Shown: piece after piece, positions 17,689 to 25,059 of the stretch
How positions within the stretch are numbered: position 1 is the stretch's first letter
Layout: each line of letters starts with the position of its first letter
Assembly (NCBI RefSeq): GCF_001746915.1
Contig: NZ_MJGC01000067.1
Span: forward strand, 1 to 53,692
Direction of reading: 5' to 3'
DNA length: 53,692 bases
Source: Desertifilum tharense IPPAS B-1220
GTDB taxonomy: Bacteria > Cyanobacteriota > Cyanobacteriia > Cyanobacteriales > Desertifilaceae
Program-made: the position numbers and the translations under genes
The notes under the pieces: model-generated
Seen by the model: only the letters and a program-made list of their open reading frames with translations
What the model was told of the DNA's origin: nothing
Databases searched by the model: none

Positions 17689-18351
17689 ATGATGGATTAC
17701 ACAAATAGACCTGAAGGTCGGCTTGCCGATCGGACTGTCGCTACAGTTTCTAATACAGGCGAGTACCGGGATTTGGTTCGCTGGGGTCCTATTATTGCGG
17801 GGTTGCTCGTTGCTATTACTTCTCAAATGATTCTCAGCGCTTTGGGGGCAGCGATCGGCTTAAGTACCATTGCCGGGTCAGATGCGCCCCGAACCAATGC
17901 CGGGGATGTAGGGACTGCGGTGGGTACGTGGTCTATTATTAGTTTATTTATTTCCTTGTTTATTGGTGGTTGGATTACGACGCGCACCTGCGGCCCGATG
18001 AATCGCAATACCGCCTTATTAAACGGGGCAATTTTGTGGGCAACCACCCTAGCTGTCAGTGCCTTTCTCTTAGCCAGTGGCGTAACGGGTGCTTTTGGGG
18101 TCATTGGTGCTAATGCTGGAGAAATTATTAACCAAGCCCAACAAGGAGGCGCGACAATTCCAGGGACAACGCCTGGAACTCAACCTAATGTTACCGCTCA
18201 AGACACTCGCGTCTACGCCGAGAGAGCCGCAACCGTGGGTTGGTCATTTGTAATTGGTTCGCTGTTAGGATTGGCCGCATCTTTAATCGGAGCTTCTGTC
18301 GGGGCGCGTCGTCCTCATGCCTACGTTCATTCTTCAGATCGAGTGGCTTAG
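17689..18351 (+). CDS. Multi-pass membrane protein, unknown function
   Basis: The 220-residue protein has about four hydrophobic segments (roughly 34-55, 72-92, 104-130 and 180-200). They are rich in Gly and Ala, with GWSFVIGSLLGLAASLIGASVGARR near the end, and a Gly/Thr/Pro-rich extramembrane loop covers about 145-170. It resembles small membrane proteins annotated as YrzE-like or hypothetical that often sit near DUF2382 genes. It lies between two DUF2382 genes, so it may belong to the same stress response. No catalytic motif is seen. Confidence 0.75.
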   Translation: MMDYTNRPEGRLADRTVATVSNTGEYRDLVRWGPIIAGLLVAITSQMILSALGAAIGLSTIAGSDAPRTNAGDVGTAVGTWSIISLFISLFIGGWITTRTCGPMNRNTALLNGAILWATTLAVSAFLLASGVTGAFGVIGANAGEIINQAQQGGATIPGTTPGTQPNVTAQDTRVYAERAATVGWSFVIGSLLGLAASLIGASVGARRPHAYVHSSDRVA

Positions 18352-18685
18352 ATTGAGCCTGGGGCGTTTTTTTGCGATTAAAGAACGCTTGGGTTTTTAT
18401 TCAGTAGAGGAACTGAAGGATGCGTGGCAGACTATGCCATCGTTTCTTAATCTAACTTAACAAAGCGATCCGCTTGAGTTGGGTGCTTCTACTGAAAAAC
18501 CTAGCCCAGAATGAGAAGGACAATCTGCTATCTCAAGGTTGGGCGAGCGGTGAAGTGAAAAAGCGCGATCGCCCAAATCTTTAGATAGAGATTTTTACCA
18601 TCATTTCTCTCACCTAAAGTTGACGCATTGATGGGCAAGCAATTTTTAAACTAGTAGATATAGACCGAAAAGGAGTTTTTATAAC
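18352..18685. other. 334-base intergenic region
   Basis: No gene is seen. Just after the upstream stop lies a weak inverted repeat (GCG-T7 ... AGAACGC, about 18366-18390) that might be a terminator. One HIP1-like site is near 18565. A purine-rich ribosome-binding site AAGGAG (about 18669-18674) precedes the ATG at 18686 with good spacing. Confidence 0.45.
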
Positions 18686-19546
18686 ATGGTAGATCCAAAA
18701 ATAAGAAGAGATAACGATCCCGCAGTCGATCGAACCGATACCAATCCCGATCCAATTTCCGGTCAACCAGGCGCTCATCCCGTCGGGACTGGAATTGGTG
18801 CGGCAGGTGTGGGTACTGTTGGTACCGTAGTGGGCGGCGTTATTGGCGGGCCCGTGGGTGCTGTCGTTGGTGCCGCAGTCGGTGCTGTCGCAGGTGGGTT
18901 AGTCGGTAAAGGCGTAGCGGAAGCAGTTAACCCCAGCATTGAAGATGAATACTGGCGGCAAAACTATGCAACTCGCTCTTACGTCACGCCAGACGAAACC
19001 TATGACAACTATGCCCCCGCCTATCGCACGGGTTATGAAGGCTATGCCCGCCATGCAGAGAACCCGAAGACCTATGCAGAAGTAGAACCCGAACTCGAAA
19101 ACACCTACACTCAAACTTACGGAAATACGGCTTTACCTTGGGACAAAGCCAAACACGCAGCCCGCGATGCGTATATCAAGCTGTACGAGGAACGCCTAGT
19201 TGCCGGTAAGCATCGGGATAAAGTGGGTGAAGTTTCGGTAGGCAAGCACGTTGAAAGCGAAACGGCACGCGTTTCCGTTCCCGTGACCCAGGAAAAAGCA
19301 ATTGTCGAGCGCGTCCCGGTAGATAATAGTACGCCTGTAAATCCCGATCGCGTTAACTTTGGCGAGACGGAAGCCAAACGGGTCGAAATTTACGAAGAAA
19401 GACCGGAGATCCATAAAGAAGCGTTTGTCCGCGAAAACGTTGATGTCCGCAAGGAAGTAGACCGAGAAACCATTGAAGCCGAAGAACAAGTCCGTCGGGA
19501 AAGACTCGATATTGATACCGAAGGTCGCCCCAACATCAAACGGTAG
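18686..19546 (+). CDS. Glycine-zipper plus YsnF/AvaK (DUF2382) protein
   Basis: The 286-residue protein has a glycine-zipper membrane-inserting segment at about 33-76 (alternating GxxxG, such as GGVIGGPVGAVVGAAVG) in place of the PRC-barrel seen in its paralogue. A Tyr-rich spacer follows (about 90-150). A complete DUF2382 domain closes the protein (about 158-280), beginning IKLYEERLVAGKHRDKVGEVSVG and ending VRKEVDRETIEAEEQVRRERLDI. The DUF2382 part is close to that of the 16569-17408 protein. It probably attaches to membranes. A good RBS supports the start. Function is unknown; stress association is inferred from family annotations. Confidence 0.85.
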   Translation: MVDPKIRRDNDPAVDRTDTNPDPISGQPGAHPVGTGIGAAGVGTVGTVVGGVIGGPVGAVVGAAVGAVAGGLVGKGVAEAVNPSIEDEYWRQNYATRSYVTPDETYDNYAPAYRTGYEGYARHAENPKTYAEVEPELENTYTQTYGNTALPWDKAKHAARDAYIKLYEERLVAGKHRDKVGEVSVGKHVESETARVSVPVTQEKAIVERVPVDNSTPVNPDRVNFGETEAKRVEIYEERPEIHKEAFVRENVDVRKEVDRETIEAEEQVRRERLDIDTEGRPNIKR

Positions 19547-19628
19547 GCTATCGGGTGAATACGCGACCCCTAATCTTTGAGGGAGTGTGGGACTTATAAC
19601 TACCCCAAACCCTCGTTAGTTAAACGAC

Positions 19629-19660
19629 AAAGCGGTTTCTTTCTAAGAGGCCGCTTTTCT
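19629..19660 (+). terminator. Rho-independent-like terminator
   Basis: AAAGCGG (19629-19635) and CCGCTTT (19651-19657) form a stem followed by TCT and a modest T-content. It is about 80 bases after the DUF2382 gene stop and before cysE, so it likely ends the DUF2382 transcript. Confidence 0.55.
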
Positions 19661-19750
19661 CATGGCATCGTGACCGAACAGAAAATTCTGAGCCACCTAA
19701 CGTTAAGATCAAAATAATGTTTTGCAAACCTCTAGAGAAATCTCCGAGCC

Positions 19751-20509
19751 GTGTTTAACACTCTAATTACTGACTTCCGCATTATCTTTGAGCGCGATCC
19801 AGCCGCTCGTAACTGGCTGGAAGTCCTGTTTTGTTATCCCGGTTTACAGGTACTCGTTTTTCACCGCTTTGCCCATCTGCTTCGCAAACTCGGCATTCCC
19901 TTCATTCCCCGATTAATTTCTCATCTGGGTCGCTTTGTGACGGGGATTGAAATTCATCCCGGTGCAGTGATTGGCAAAGGTGTCTTTATCGATCATGGGA
20001 TGGGCGTGGTGATTGGGGAAACGGCAATTGTAGGAGATTATTCGCTCATCTATCAAGGCGTTACCCTGGGCGGGACGGGCAAAGAAAGCGGCAAGCGCCA
20101 CCCCACCCTAGGGGAAAATGTGGTGGTAGGTGCAGGCGCTAAGGTTCTGGGGAATCTGCAAATTGGCAATAATGTCCGAATTGGCGCGGGTTCTGTGGTG
20201 CTGCGGGATGTGCCTTCTGATTGTACGGTGGTTGGCGTTCCGGGTCGGGTTATTTATCGTTCTGGAGTCCGGGTCGATCCGTTGGAACACGGTCGCCTGC
20301 CAGATTCAGAGGCGGAGGTAATTCGGACGTTGGTGGATCGGATCGAGCAACTCGAACAGCAGGTGCAGATGCTGCAACCACAACCCGAAACGGTGGGGGC
20401 GGCGCTGAAGATGTCGTCGCTGGCGGGGTTGAAGAGTTTTGAAGATGGCAAAAGCTGCCGGTTGCGCGATCGCGCCATCTCTGAATTTCTCGACGGATCG
20501 GGAATTTAG
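19751..20509 (+). CDS. cysE: Serine O-acetyltransferase
   Basis: The enzyme makes O-acetylserine from serine and acetyl-CoA, the first step of cysteine synthesis. The N-terminal helical part (DPAARNWLEVLFCYPGLQVLVFHRFAH) is followed by a left-handed beta-helix of hexapeptide repeats. The active-site stretches are IDHGMGVVIGETAIVG (about 78-93) and GGTGKESGKRHPTLGENVVVGAGA (about 104-127). The 252 residues include a C-terminal extension of about 60 beyond the core. The start is GTG at 19751. The 3' end overlaps the convergent flavoprotein gene by four bases. Confidence 0.95.
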   Translation: MFNTLITDFRIIFERDPAARNWLEVLFCYPGLQVLVFHRFAHLLRKLGIPFIPRLISHLGRFVTGIEIHPGAVIGKGVFIDHGMGVVIGETAIVGDYSLIYQGVTLGGTGKESGKRHPTLGENVVVGAGAKVLGNLQIGNNVRIGAGSVVLRDVPSDCTVVGVPGRVIYRSGVRVDPLEHGRLPDSEAEVIRTLVDRIEQLEQQVQMLQPQPETVGAALKMSSLAGLKSFEDGKSCRLRDRAISEFLDGSGI

Positions 20510-21081
20510 GGGTTAACAGCCGTTTCTGACCAACCGGTTGCCTCGCCATACTGATAAAGCGTGCGGTTCTGCGGATCGCCGCGCAGTTCCAGGCGATCGA
20601 CACTGACTGGATCGAGGAGCAACAAACAAAATTCAGCCGGGGGTTGGTTGGGATTGGGTGGAGGCGGCGCAAACGCTTCTAAATTGCTGCGTTCTTGTTT
20701 GGGATGGGGCCACGCAAATTGGATGCGGGCGTTATCTGAAAGGTCTTGCCAAGTTAACTGGCGGTGCTTTTGCAGTTGCGGATCGGGGTGGGTATTGCTA
20801 ACTAGCAGTAAGGTTCCGGCGATGCGGAATTGTTCTCTGGTTTCGGTGAAGTACCAGCAAATTTCGCCCCAAGCTTGCTGTTGGATCTGGTGAATTTTGG
20901 CAGAACGCGCATCGGTAATCATTTTGAGGCGATCGCTATCGTCTAAAAAACCGCGAAAGACAACGGTACGGTTGGCAGGTTTGCCATCGGTTTGCACGGT
21001 GGCGAGTTGGAAGTAGCGGGAATAGGGTTTTCTGCGGTTGAGGTGCAGGGCGCGGGCTAGGGGCGATCGCCAAGGAGTCAT
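20506..21081 (-). CDS. Pyridoxamine 5'-phosphate oxidase-like FMN-binding protein
   Basis: This 191-residue split-barrel flavoprotein is of the PPOX superfamily. The N-terminal YFQLATVQTDGKPANRTVVFRGF block is the FMN-binding first strand pair, followed by ITDARSAKIHQI and GEICWYFTETREQFRIAG. The C-terminal WSETAVNP lies where PNPOx ends in RL..P, but key PNPOx residues are not all visible. It fits the cyanobacterial and plant PPOX-type flavoproteins (often called Alr4036-like) rather than true PdxH. Substrate is unknown. It is convergent with cysE. Confidence 0.85.
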   Translation of the reverse strand: MTPWRSPLARALHLNRRKPYSRYFQLATVQTDGKPANRTVVFRGFLDDSDRLKMITDARSAKIHQIQQQAWGEICWYFTETREQFRIAGTLLLVSNTHPDPQLQKHRQLTWQDLSDNARIQFAWPHPKQERSNLEAFAPPPPNPNQPPAEFCLLLLDPVSVDRLELRGDPQNRTLYQYGEATGWSETAVNP

Positions 21082-21108
21082 TCTTTAGTGCTGAGTTGAA
21101 AGTGCTGT

Positions 21109-21184
21109 TGCGCTAGCTTCTGCGAAGCAGTGTGCTGAGTGGGTTATGCGTTAGCTTCCGCGTAGCGGTGTGCTGAGTGGGTTA
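21109..21184. repeat. Two-copy 38-bp tandem repeat
   Basis: The unit at 21109-21146 is repeated at 21147-21184 with only a few differences. Each copy carries an imperfect palindrome (TAGCTTCTGCGAAGC and TAGCTTCCGCGTAGC) followed by an identical GTGTGCTGAGTGGGTTA. The variants fall in the palindrome arms, in a common cyanobacterial type of dispersed GCTTC..GAAGC repeat. The second copy overlaps the glycerate kinase stop. Confidence 0.7.
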
Positions 21185-22174
21185 ATGAAGGGTTGAGGGA
21201 GAATAGATTTGGGTGATGGTGCGATCGCGATTGAGGTTAATGACGAGATCGACGCTTGGATCTTGGGTTAGGGGTGAAATAAATAGTTCTGGGTGCAAGC
21301 TCCGCCAGAAATAATACACGAATTCGGTGATTTGGCGATCGCTCATTCCGGTTTTTCCTTGGGCGATGGCTTCGCGTTCGGCTTGCTGTCGCCATTGCAA
21401 AGACAGGCGATAATCGCTTTGGGAGAAGATCCACAGGCGATCTAAGCGCTGCCACAGGGGGAGATAGTCGGCGAGTTTGGCGTTGATGTCGCGGGCAAAG
21501 GCGCGATCGCTTTCCGTATCGATAGGGGAGGGGGGAGACTCAAAGGCGGCTGGATCGATTGCTCTGACGCCCACAAACCAGCCCTCAAATAAGACGATAT
21601 CCACTGGAGAGACCCTTTGGGGTTGAGCGCGATCGCCTGCACCACCATAGGCAGATTTATCGAAACGGGGAACCTCAACCTCTGTTTCTCCCTGGCGTAG
21701 GGCATCGAGAACGGCAATGCCCAATTCTACATCATGGGTACCGGGTGGGCCGCGCCAACGCCAACGCGGATCTTGTTGTTGCAGGTGTTGGCGATCGCGA
21801 TAGGTTTTATATAAGTCATCCAGGGAAAGGCTGAGGCTAGAGTAACCCAACTCCGCTAAAATGAGCTGGAGAATAGCGGCTAAGGTGGATTTACCCGTCC
21901 CTTGACTGCCGAGAATCCCTTGAATGAGGGGGCGTTGTTGGGATGTGCGATCGCCAACCACTTGCAAGGCTAAGGGCAGCCAGAAATGCCACAGGCTCTC
22001 GGCGAGATACTGGGGGTTAAATTGAGGATAGCGATCGCACAACTGGGGATAAACCGCCTCAAACTGATTGCGATCGGCAGCCGGTAAGATGGGAAATCGG
22101 GGCGATTCTTGCCAAGGTTGCACCTCAAGACCCAAGTTTAAACGCCTCCACAAATAAGCTATAGGTGAAACCAA
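21182..22174 (-). CDS. D-glycerate 3-kinase (plant/cyanobacterial type)
   Basis: This 330-residue P-loop kinase phosphorylates glycerate to 3-phosphoglycerate, the last step of photorespiration. Walker A is GSQGTGKST (about 87-95). LSLDDLYKTYRDR follows at about 116-128, and RGPPGTHDVELG at about 139-150 is characteristic of the family. PRFDKSAYGGAGDRA and IVLFEGWFVGVRAI also match. It is distinct from bacterial GlxK/GarK. The 5' end overlaps the ycf20 3' end by about 50 bases on the same strand; no closer downstream start keeps the conserved N-terminus, so co-translation is possible. Confidence 0.9.
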   Translation of the reverse strand: MVSPIAYLWRRLNLGLEVQPWQESPRFPILPAADRNQFEAVYPQLCDRYPQFNPQYLAESLWHFWLPLALQVVGDRTSQQRPLIQGILGSQGTGKSTLAAILQLILAELGYSSLSLSLDDLYKTYRDRQHLQQQDPRWRWRGPPGTHDVELGIAVLDALRQGETEVEVPRFDKSAYGGAGDRAQPQRVSPVDIVLFEGWFVGVRAIDPAAFESPPSPIDTESDRAFARDINAKLADYLPLWQRLDRLWIFSQSDYRLSLQWRQQAEREAIAQGKTGMSDRQITEFVYYFWRSLHPELFISPLTQDPSVDLVINLNRDRTITQIYSPSTLH

Positions 22175-22424
22175 TTTTCAGCCAATTCATGGTTTCTGCC
22201 CATAAAGCGCGTCCGACTTGGCGACTTCTGCCGTAAACAATCATGCTGACTGATTCGGTAAATATAATCAAAATCGTGGCAATTACAACATCAAGCGTTC
22301 CCCTTTGTCCTGCAACAGTTGAGACTACCGTTCCTAAAAACGTGCCAAATAATAAGCTAATCGTCAGAAAAGAAAGACGCCGCCAAGGGTTGCGTAACCC
22401 TCGCCGTAACTGTTCGCCAGCCAA
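22125..22424 (-). CDS. ycf20: Ycf20 (DUF565) family membrane protein
   Basis: The small membrane protein is homologous to plastid Ycf20, which in plants and algae affects photoprotection (non-photochemical quenching). The family core LRNPWRRLSFLTISLLFGTFLGTVVST and the later ALWAETMNWLKIGFTYSLFVEAFKLG are clear, with about three hydrophobic segments. The first usable start is a TTG at 22424. The codons just upstream, in frame, encode TQDTRLNRLVE, which looks like the conserved Ycf20 N-terminus. An in-frame TAG separates that stretch from the only upstream ATG. The true initiation site is therefore unclear. Confidence 0.8.
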   Translation of the reverse strand: MAGEQLRRGLRNPWRRLSFLTISLLFGTFLGTVVSTVAGQRGTLDVVIATILIIFTESVSMIVYGRSRQVGRALWAETMNWLKIGFTYSLFVEAFKLGS

Positions 22425-22636
22425 TTCTACCAGGCGGTTGAGTCGAGTATCTTGCGTAAGCCTCGCCCCCTAAAACTTGCAAAACATTATCAAATTGAAT
22501 CCAAGCTACCACTCCCTTTTCCCTTGGGCAAGCCTTCTAGAAAAAGCTGACAATTTTGATTTTGCTCAACCAAAAGGCACAAAGCTTGCTATCACTAAAG
22601 AAGATAGCCGTATGGCGCAGGTTCGCTCTAAATGTT

Positions 22637-23122
22637 ATGAAATTTAATGGGTACCCAGTTGCAATTATTATTGTCTGTCTGGGGATTGGGGTGCTATTGC
22701 TGAGTCTATTCAACATTGAAGTTGCAATTGAACCCTATTCGCCAGTCCCTTCGCCGATACCGGATACCCCGGCAACTCCCCAACCGCCTTCACCTCCTCC
22801 TGCCTTAACGCCCACGCCTGGGGGGTTGCGCGTCAGCAACCAAACCGATAGCCCCGTGCGAGTAGCGTTGCTGCATCAGGCGGGGGAGGGCAATGTTTAT
22901 AGCAAACCGGCCCATTGGGATTTTGCCCCAGGAGAGGGGCGGACTCAAGGATTGATCTTATCTCTGCCCGATCGCGATTTGCGCTTGCGTCCCGGCGATA
23001 TTGTGGTGGCTTTTGCCCAAGATGGTTCGCGTCAATATTGGGGGCCGTTTGTGGTCGGCGAGACGGCTCAACCCGTGCTAGACTCTGAAACTCAGGAATG
23101 GCGGTTGATGCTGACTCGCTAG
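22637..23122 (+). CDS. Membrane-anchored protein with proline-rich linker
   Basis: From the ATG at 22637 the 161-residue product has one N-terminal membrane helix (about 5-25), a proline-rich linker (about 35-65; PSPIPDTPATPQPP) and a conserved-looking domain of about 95 residues (VSNQTDSPVRVALLHQAGEGNVYSKPAHWDFAPGEG). A TTG-initiated frame extends 27 codons further upstream, but the membrane anchor sits best with the ATG. The domain is probably periplasmic and beta-rich. I do not know its function. The next gene starts about 90 bases on and may be co-transcribed. Confidence 0.65.
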   Translation: MKFNGYPVAIIIVCLGIGVLLLSLFNIEVAIEPYSPVPSPIPDTPATPQPPSPPPALTPTPGGLRVSNQTDSPVRVALLHQAGEGNVYSKPAHWDFAPGEGRTQGLILSLPDRDLRLRPGDIVVAFAQDGSRQYWGPFVVGETAQPVLDSETQEWRLMLTR

Positions 23123-23214
23123 GAACCCAACGAGGATGGCCCAGTCAACAAAGCTGCACAGAATTTTCTACGGTCAAATCAACCTTTAGGGTAAAGTCAA
23201 CACAGGAAAAGCGA

Positions 23215-25059
23215 ATGGCTGAGGTGACGGGAAAAGCTACGATGAAGGATCGCGATTGGTTTCGGTATTGGGAAAAATATCCTCAGATCCTCTGGGGGCT
23301 TGCGATCGGCGGGTTGCTGCTGGTTGGTGCGATCGCTTTTCTCTGGCATCTAGGCAGCACGGGTTTGATTGATGAAACTGAACCGTTGTTTGCGGAAGCT
23401 GCCCGTCAAATGGTGGTGACAGGAGATTGGATCACGCCCTATTACAACCAAGCGACGCGTTTTGATAAACCGCCTCTGATTTACTGGTTGATGGGGGTAG
23501 CCTATCAGGTTCTGGGGGTGAATGAATGGGCCGTGCGTTTGCCATCGGCGTTGGCGGCGATCGCCCTGATGTTTTTTGGCTTCTATACCCTGCGTTATTT
23601 CGGCTTTCCCGCACCACTAACGGGAAAAAGGCAAAATTTGACCCCAACGCGGCAATTATGGTTCTCGGCGATTCTGGGGGCGGTTTTGATGGCGCTGAAC
23701 CCGCAAACGATCGCCTGGGGCCGCATTGGCGTTTCGGATATGTTACTCAGCGGTTTGATGGGATCGTCTTTGTTGGCGTTCTTTTGGGGATATGCCAAGG
23801 CTGAAGTCAGTTCAGAACTTGCGGCTAAACGATTTCCCCAGGGCGGATATCTGGCTTTTTATATTCTCAGCGCTTTGGCGGTGCTGACGAAAGGGCCGGT
23901 GGGGATTGTTTTACCAGGGCTAATTATTGTTAGCTTTTTGGTGTATGTGGGGCAACTCAAGGTTGTATTGCAGGAAATGCGCTGGCTGTGGGGTTTGGCA
24001 ATTGTCGGCGCGATCGCTCTCCCTTGGTATATCCTGGTGACGCTGGCGAACGGACAGGCCTATATTGATTCTTTCTTTGGCTATCACAATATCGAGCGCT
24101 TTACAAGCGTTGTTAACAATCACTCGGCTCCGTGGTATTTCTATTTTCTAGTGGTTTTAGTCGGGTGCGCGCCGTGGTCGGTTTATTTACCGATGGCGAT
24201 CGCCCAAACGCAATTTTGGCAGCGATCGCAGTGGCAGCGACAGCCGCGATCGCAACACCTGAGCCTATTTGCCTTTTTCTGGTTCGCGATCATTTTCCTA
24301 TTTTTCACGATCGCCGTTACCAAACTCCCCAGTTATGTCCTCCCCTTAATTCCCGCCGCCGCTATTTTAGTCGGGTTGCGCTGGAGTTTCGCCCTAACCC
24401 ACCCCGAACCGCAACATCGGCTCTCGTTTTATCTGGCGGGAATTGCCAATATCGTACTGTGCGGCGCGATCGCCCTCACCATTTATCTCAGCCCTCGACT
24501 GCTGGGTGACGATCCGGCAATGCCTGAAATTAGCGGGCTTTTGCAAGCATCGGGACTGATCGAACGCGGCGTTATCATTTGGCTTGGGATAACGATCGCG
24601 ATCGCAATTCTCCTAGGGGTGCGTCAATTTCGCTGGTTATGGCTTCCCAATTTAGTCGGATTTCTTCTATTTCTCACCCTCGTCATTACTCCGGCAGCTT
24701 TCCTAGTCGATAGCCAGCGCCAACTTCCCCTGCGCCAACTCGCCGCCACGGTGACAGAAGTGCGACAGCCCAACGAACCCCTGATTATGATTGGCTTTGA
24801 GAAACCCACCTTGGTTTTTTATACCCAACAACCCGTGCAGTATTTTCTGCGGGCAACCCGTACGGTAGAAGAACTCCAAGAACGGGCGATCGCTAATCCC
24901 GATTCCTCAACCGTGTTAGTGTTAGCCTATCCCCAAAAAATCGTCCATACTGGATTGCAAAGCGATCGCTATCAAACCCTGGCTCAGGCTGGCGCGTATC
25001 AGTTAATTCGAGTCCCTTTGCAAGCGTTTCTCAACATTCAGCCCGCGCAAGGACACTAA
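23215..25059 (+). CDS. Glycosyltransferase family 39 (ArnT/PMT-like) membrane protein
   Basis: This 614-residue multi-pass membrane protein is of the GT39 family, which transfers sugars from polyprenyl-phosphate donors to lipids or proteins. The conserved first loop carries the catalytic acidic pair (LIDETEPLFAEAARQMV) and GDWITPYYNQATRFDKPPLIYWL, hallmarks of ArnT-like enzymes. At least ten hydrophobic helices follow. A soluble C-terminal part contains MIGFEKPTLVFYTQQPVQYF. I chose the ATG at 23215 because the 39 upstream codons have no membrane or family features and overlap the previous gene. The acceptor is unknown. The stop overlaps the convergent kinase gene. Confidence 0.88.
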   Translation: MAEVTGKATMKDRDWFRYWEKYPQILWGLAIGGLLLVGAIAFLWHLGSTGLIDETEPLFAEAARQMVVTGDWITPYYNQATRFDKPPLIYWLMGVAYQVLGVNEWAVRLPSALAAIALMFFGFYTLRYFGFPAPLTGKRQNLTPTRQLWFSAILGAVLMALNPQTIAWGRIGVSDMLLSGLMGSSLLAFFWGYAKAEVSSELAAKRFPQGGYLAFYILSALAVLTKGPVGIVLPGLIIVSFLVYVGQLKVVLQEMRWLWGLAIVGAIALPWYILVTLANGQAYIDSFFGYHNIERFTSVVNNHSAPWYFYFLVVLVGCAPWSVYLPMAIAQTQFWQRSQWQRQPRSQHLSLFAFFWFAIIFLFFTIAVTKLPSYVLPLIPAAAILVGLRWSFALTHPEPQHRLSFYLAGIANIVLCGAIALTIYLSPRLLGDDPAMPEISGLLQASGLIERGVIIWLGITIAIAILLGVRQFRWLWLPNLVGFLLFLTLVITPAAFLVDSQRQLPLRQLAATVTEVRQPNEPLIMIGFEKPTLVFYTQQPVQYFLRATRTVEELQERAIANPDSSTVLVLAYPQKIVHTGLQSDRYQTLAQAGAYQLIRVPLQAFLNIQPAQGH

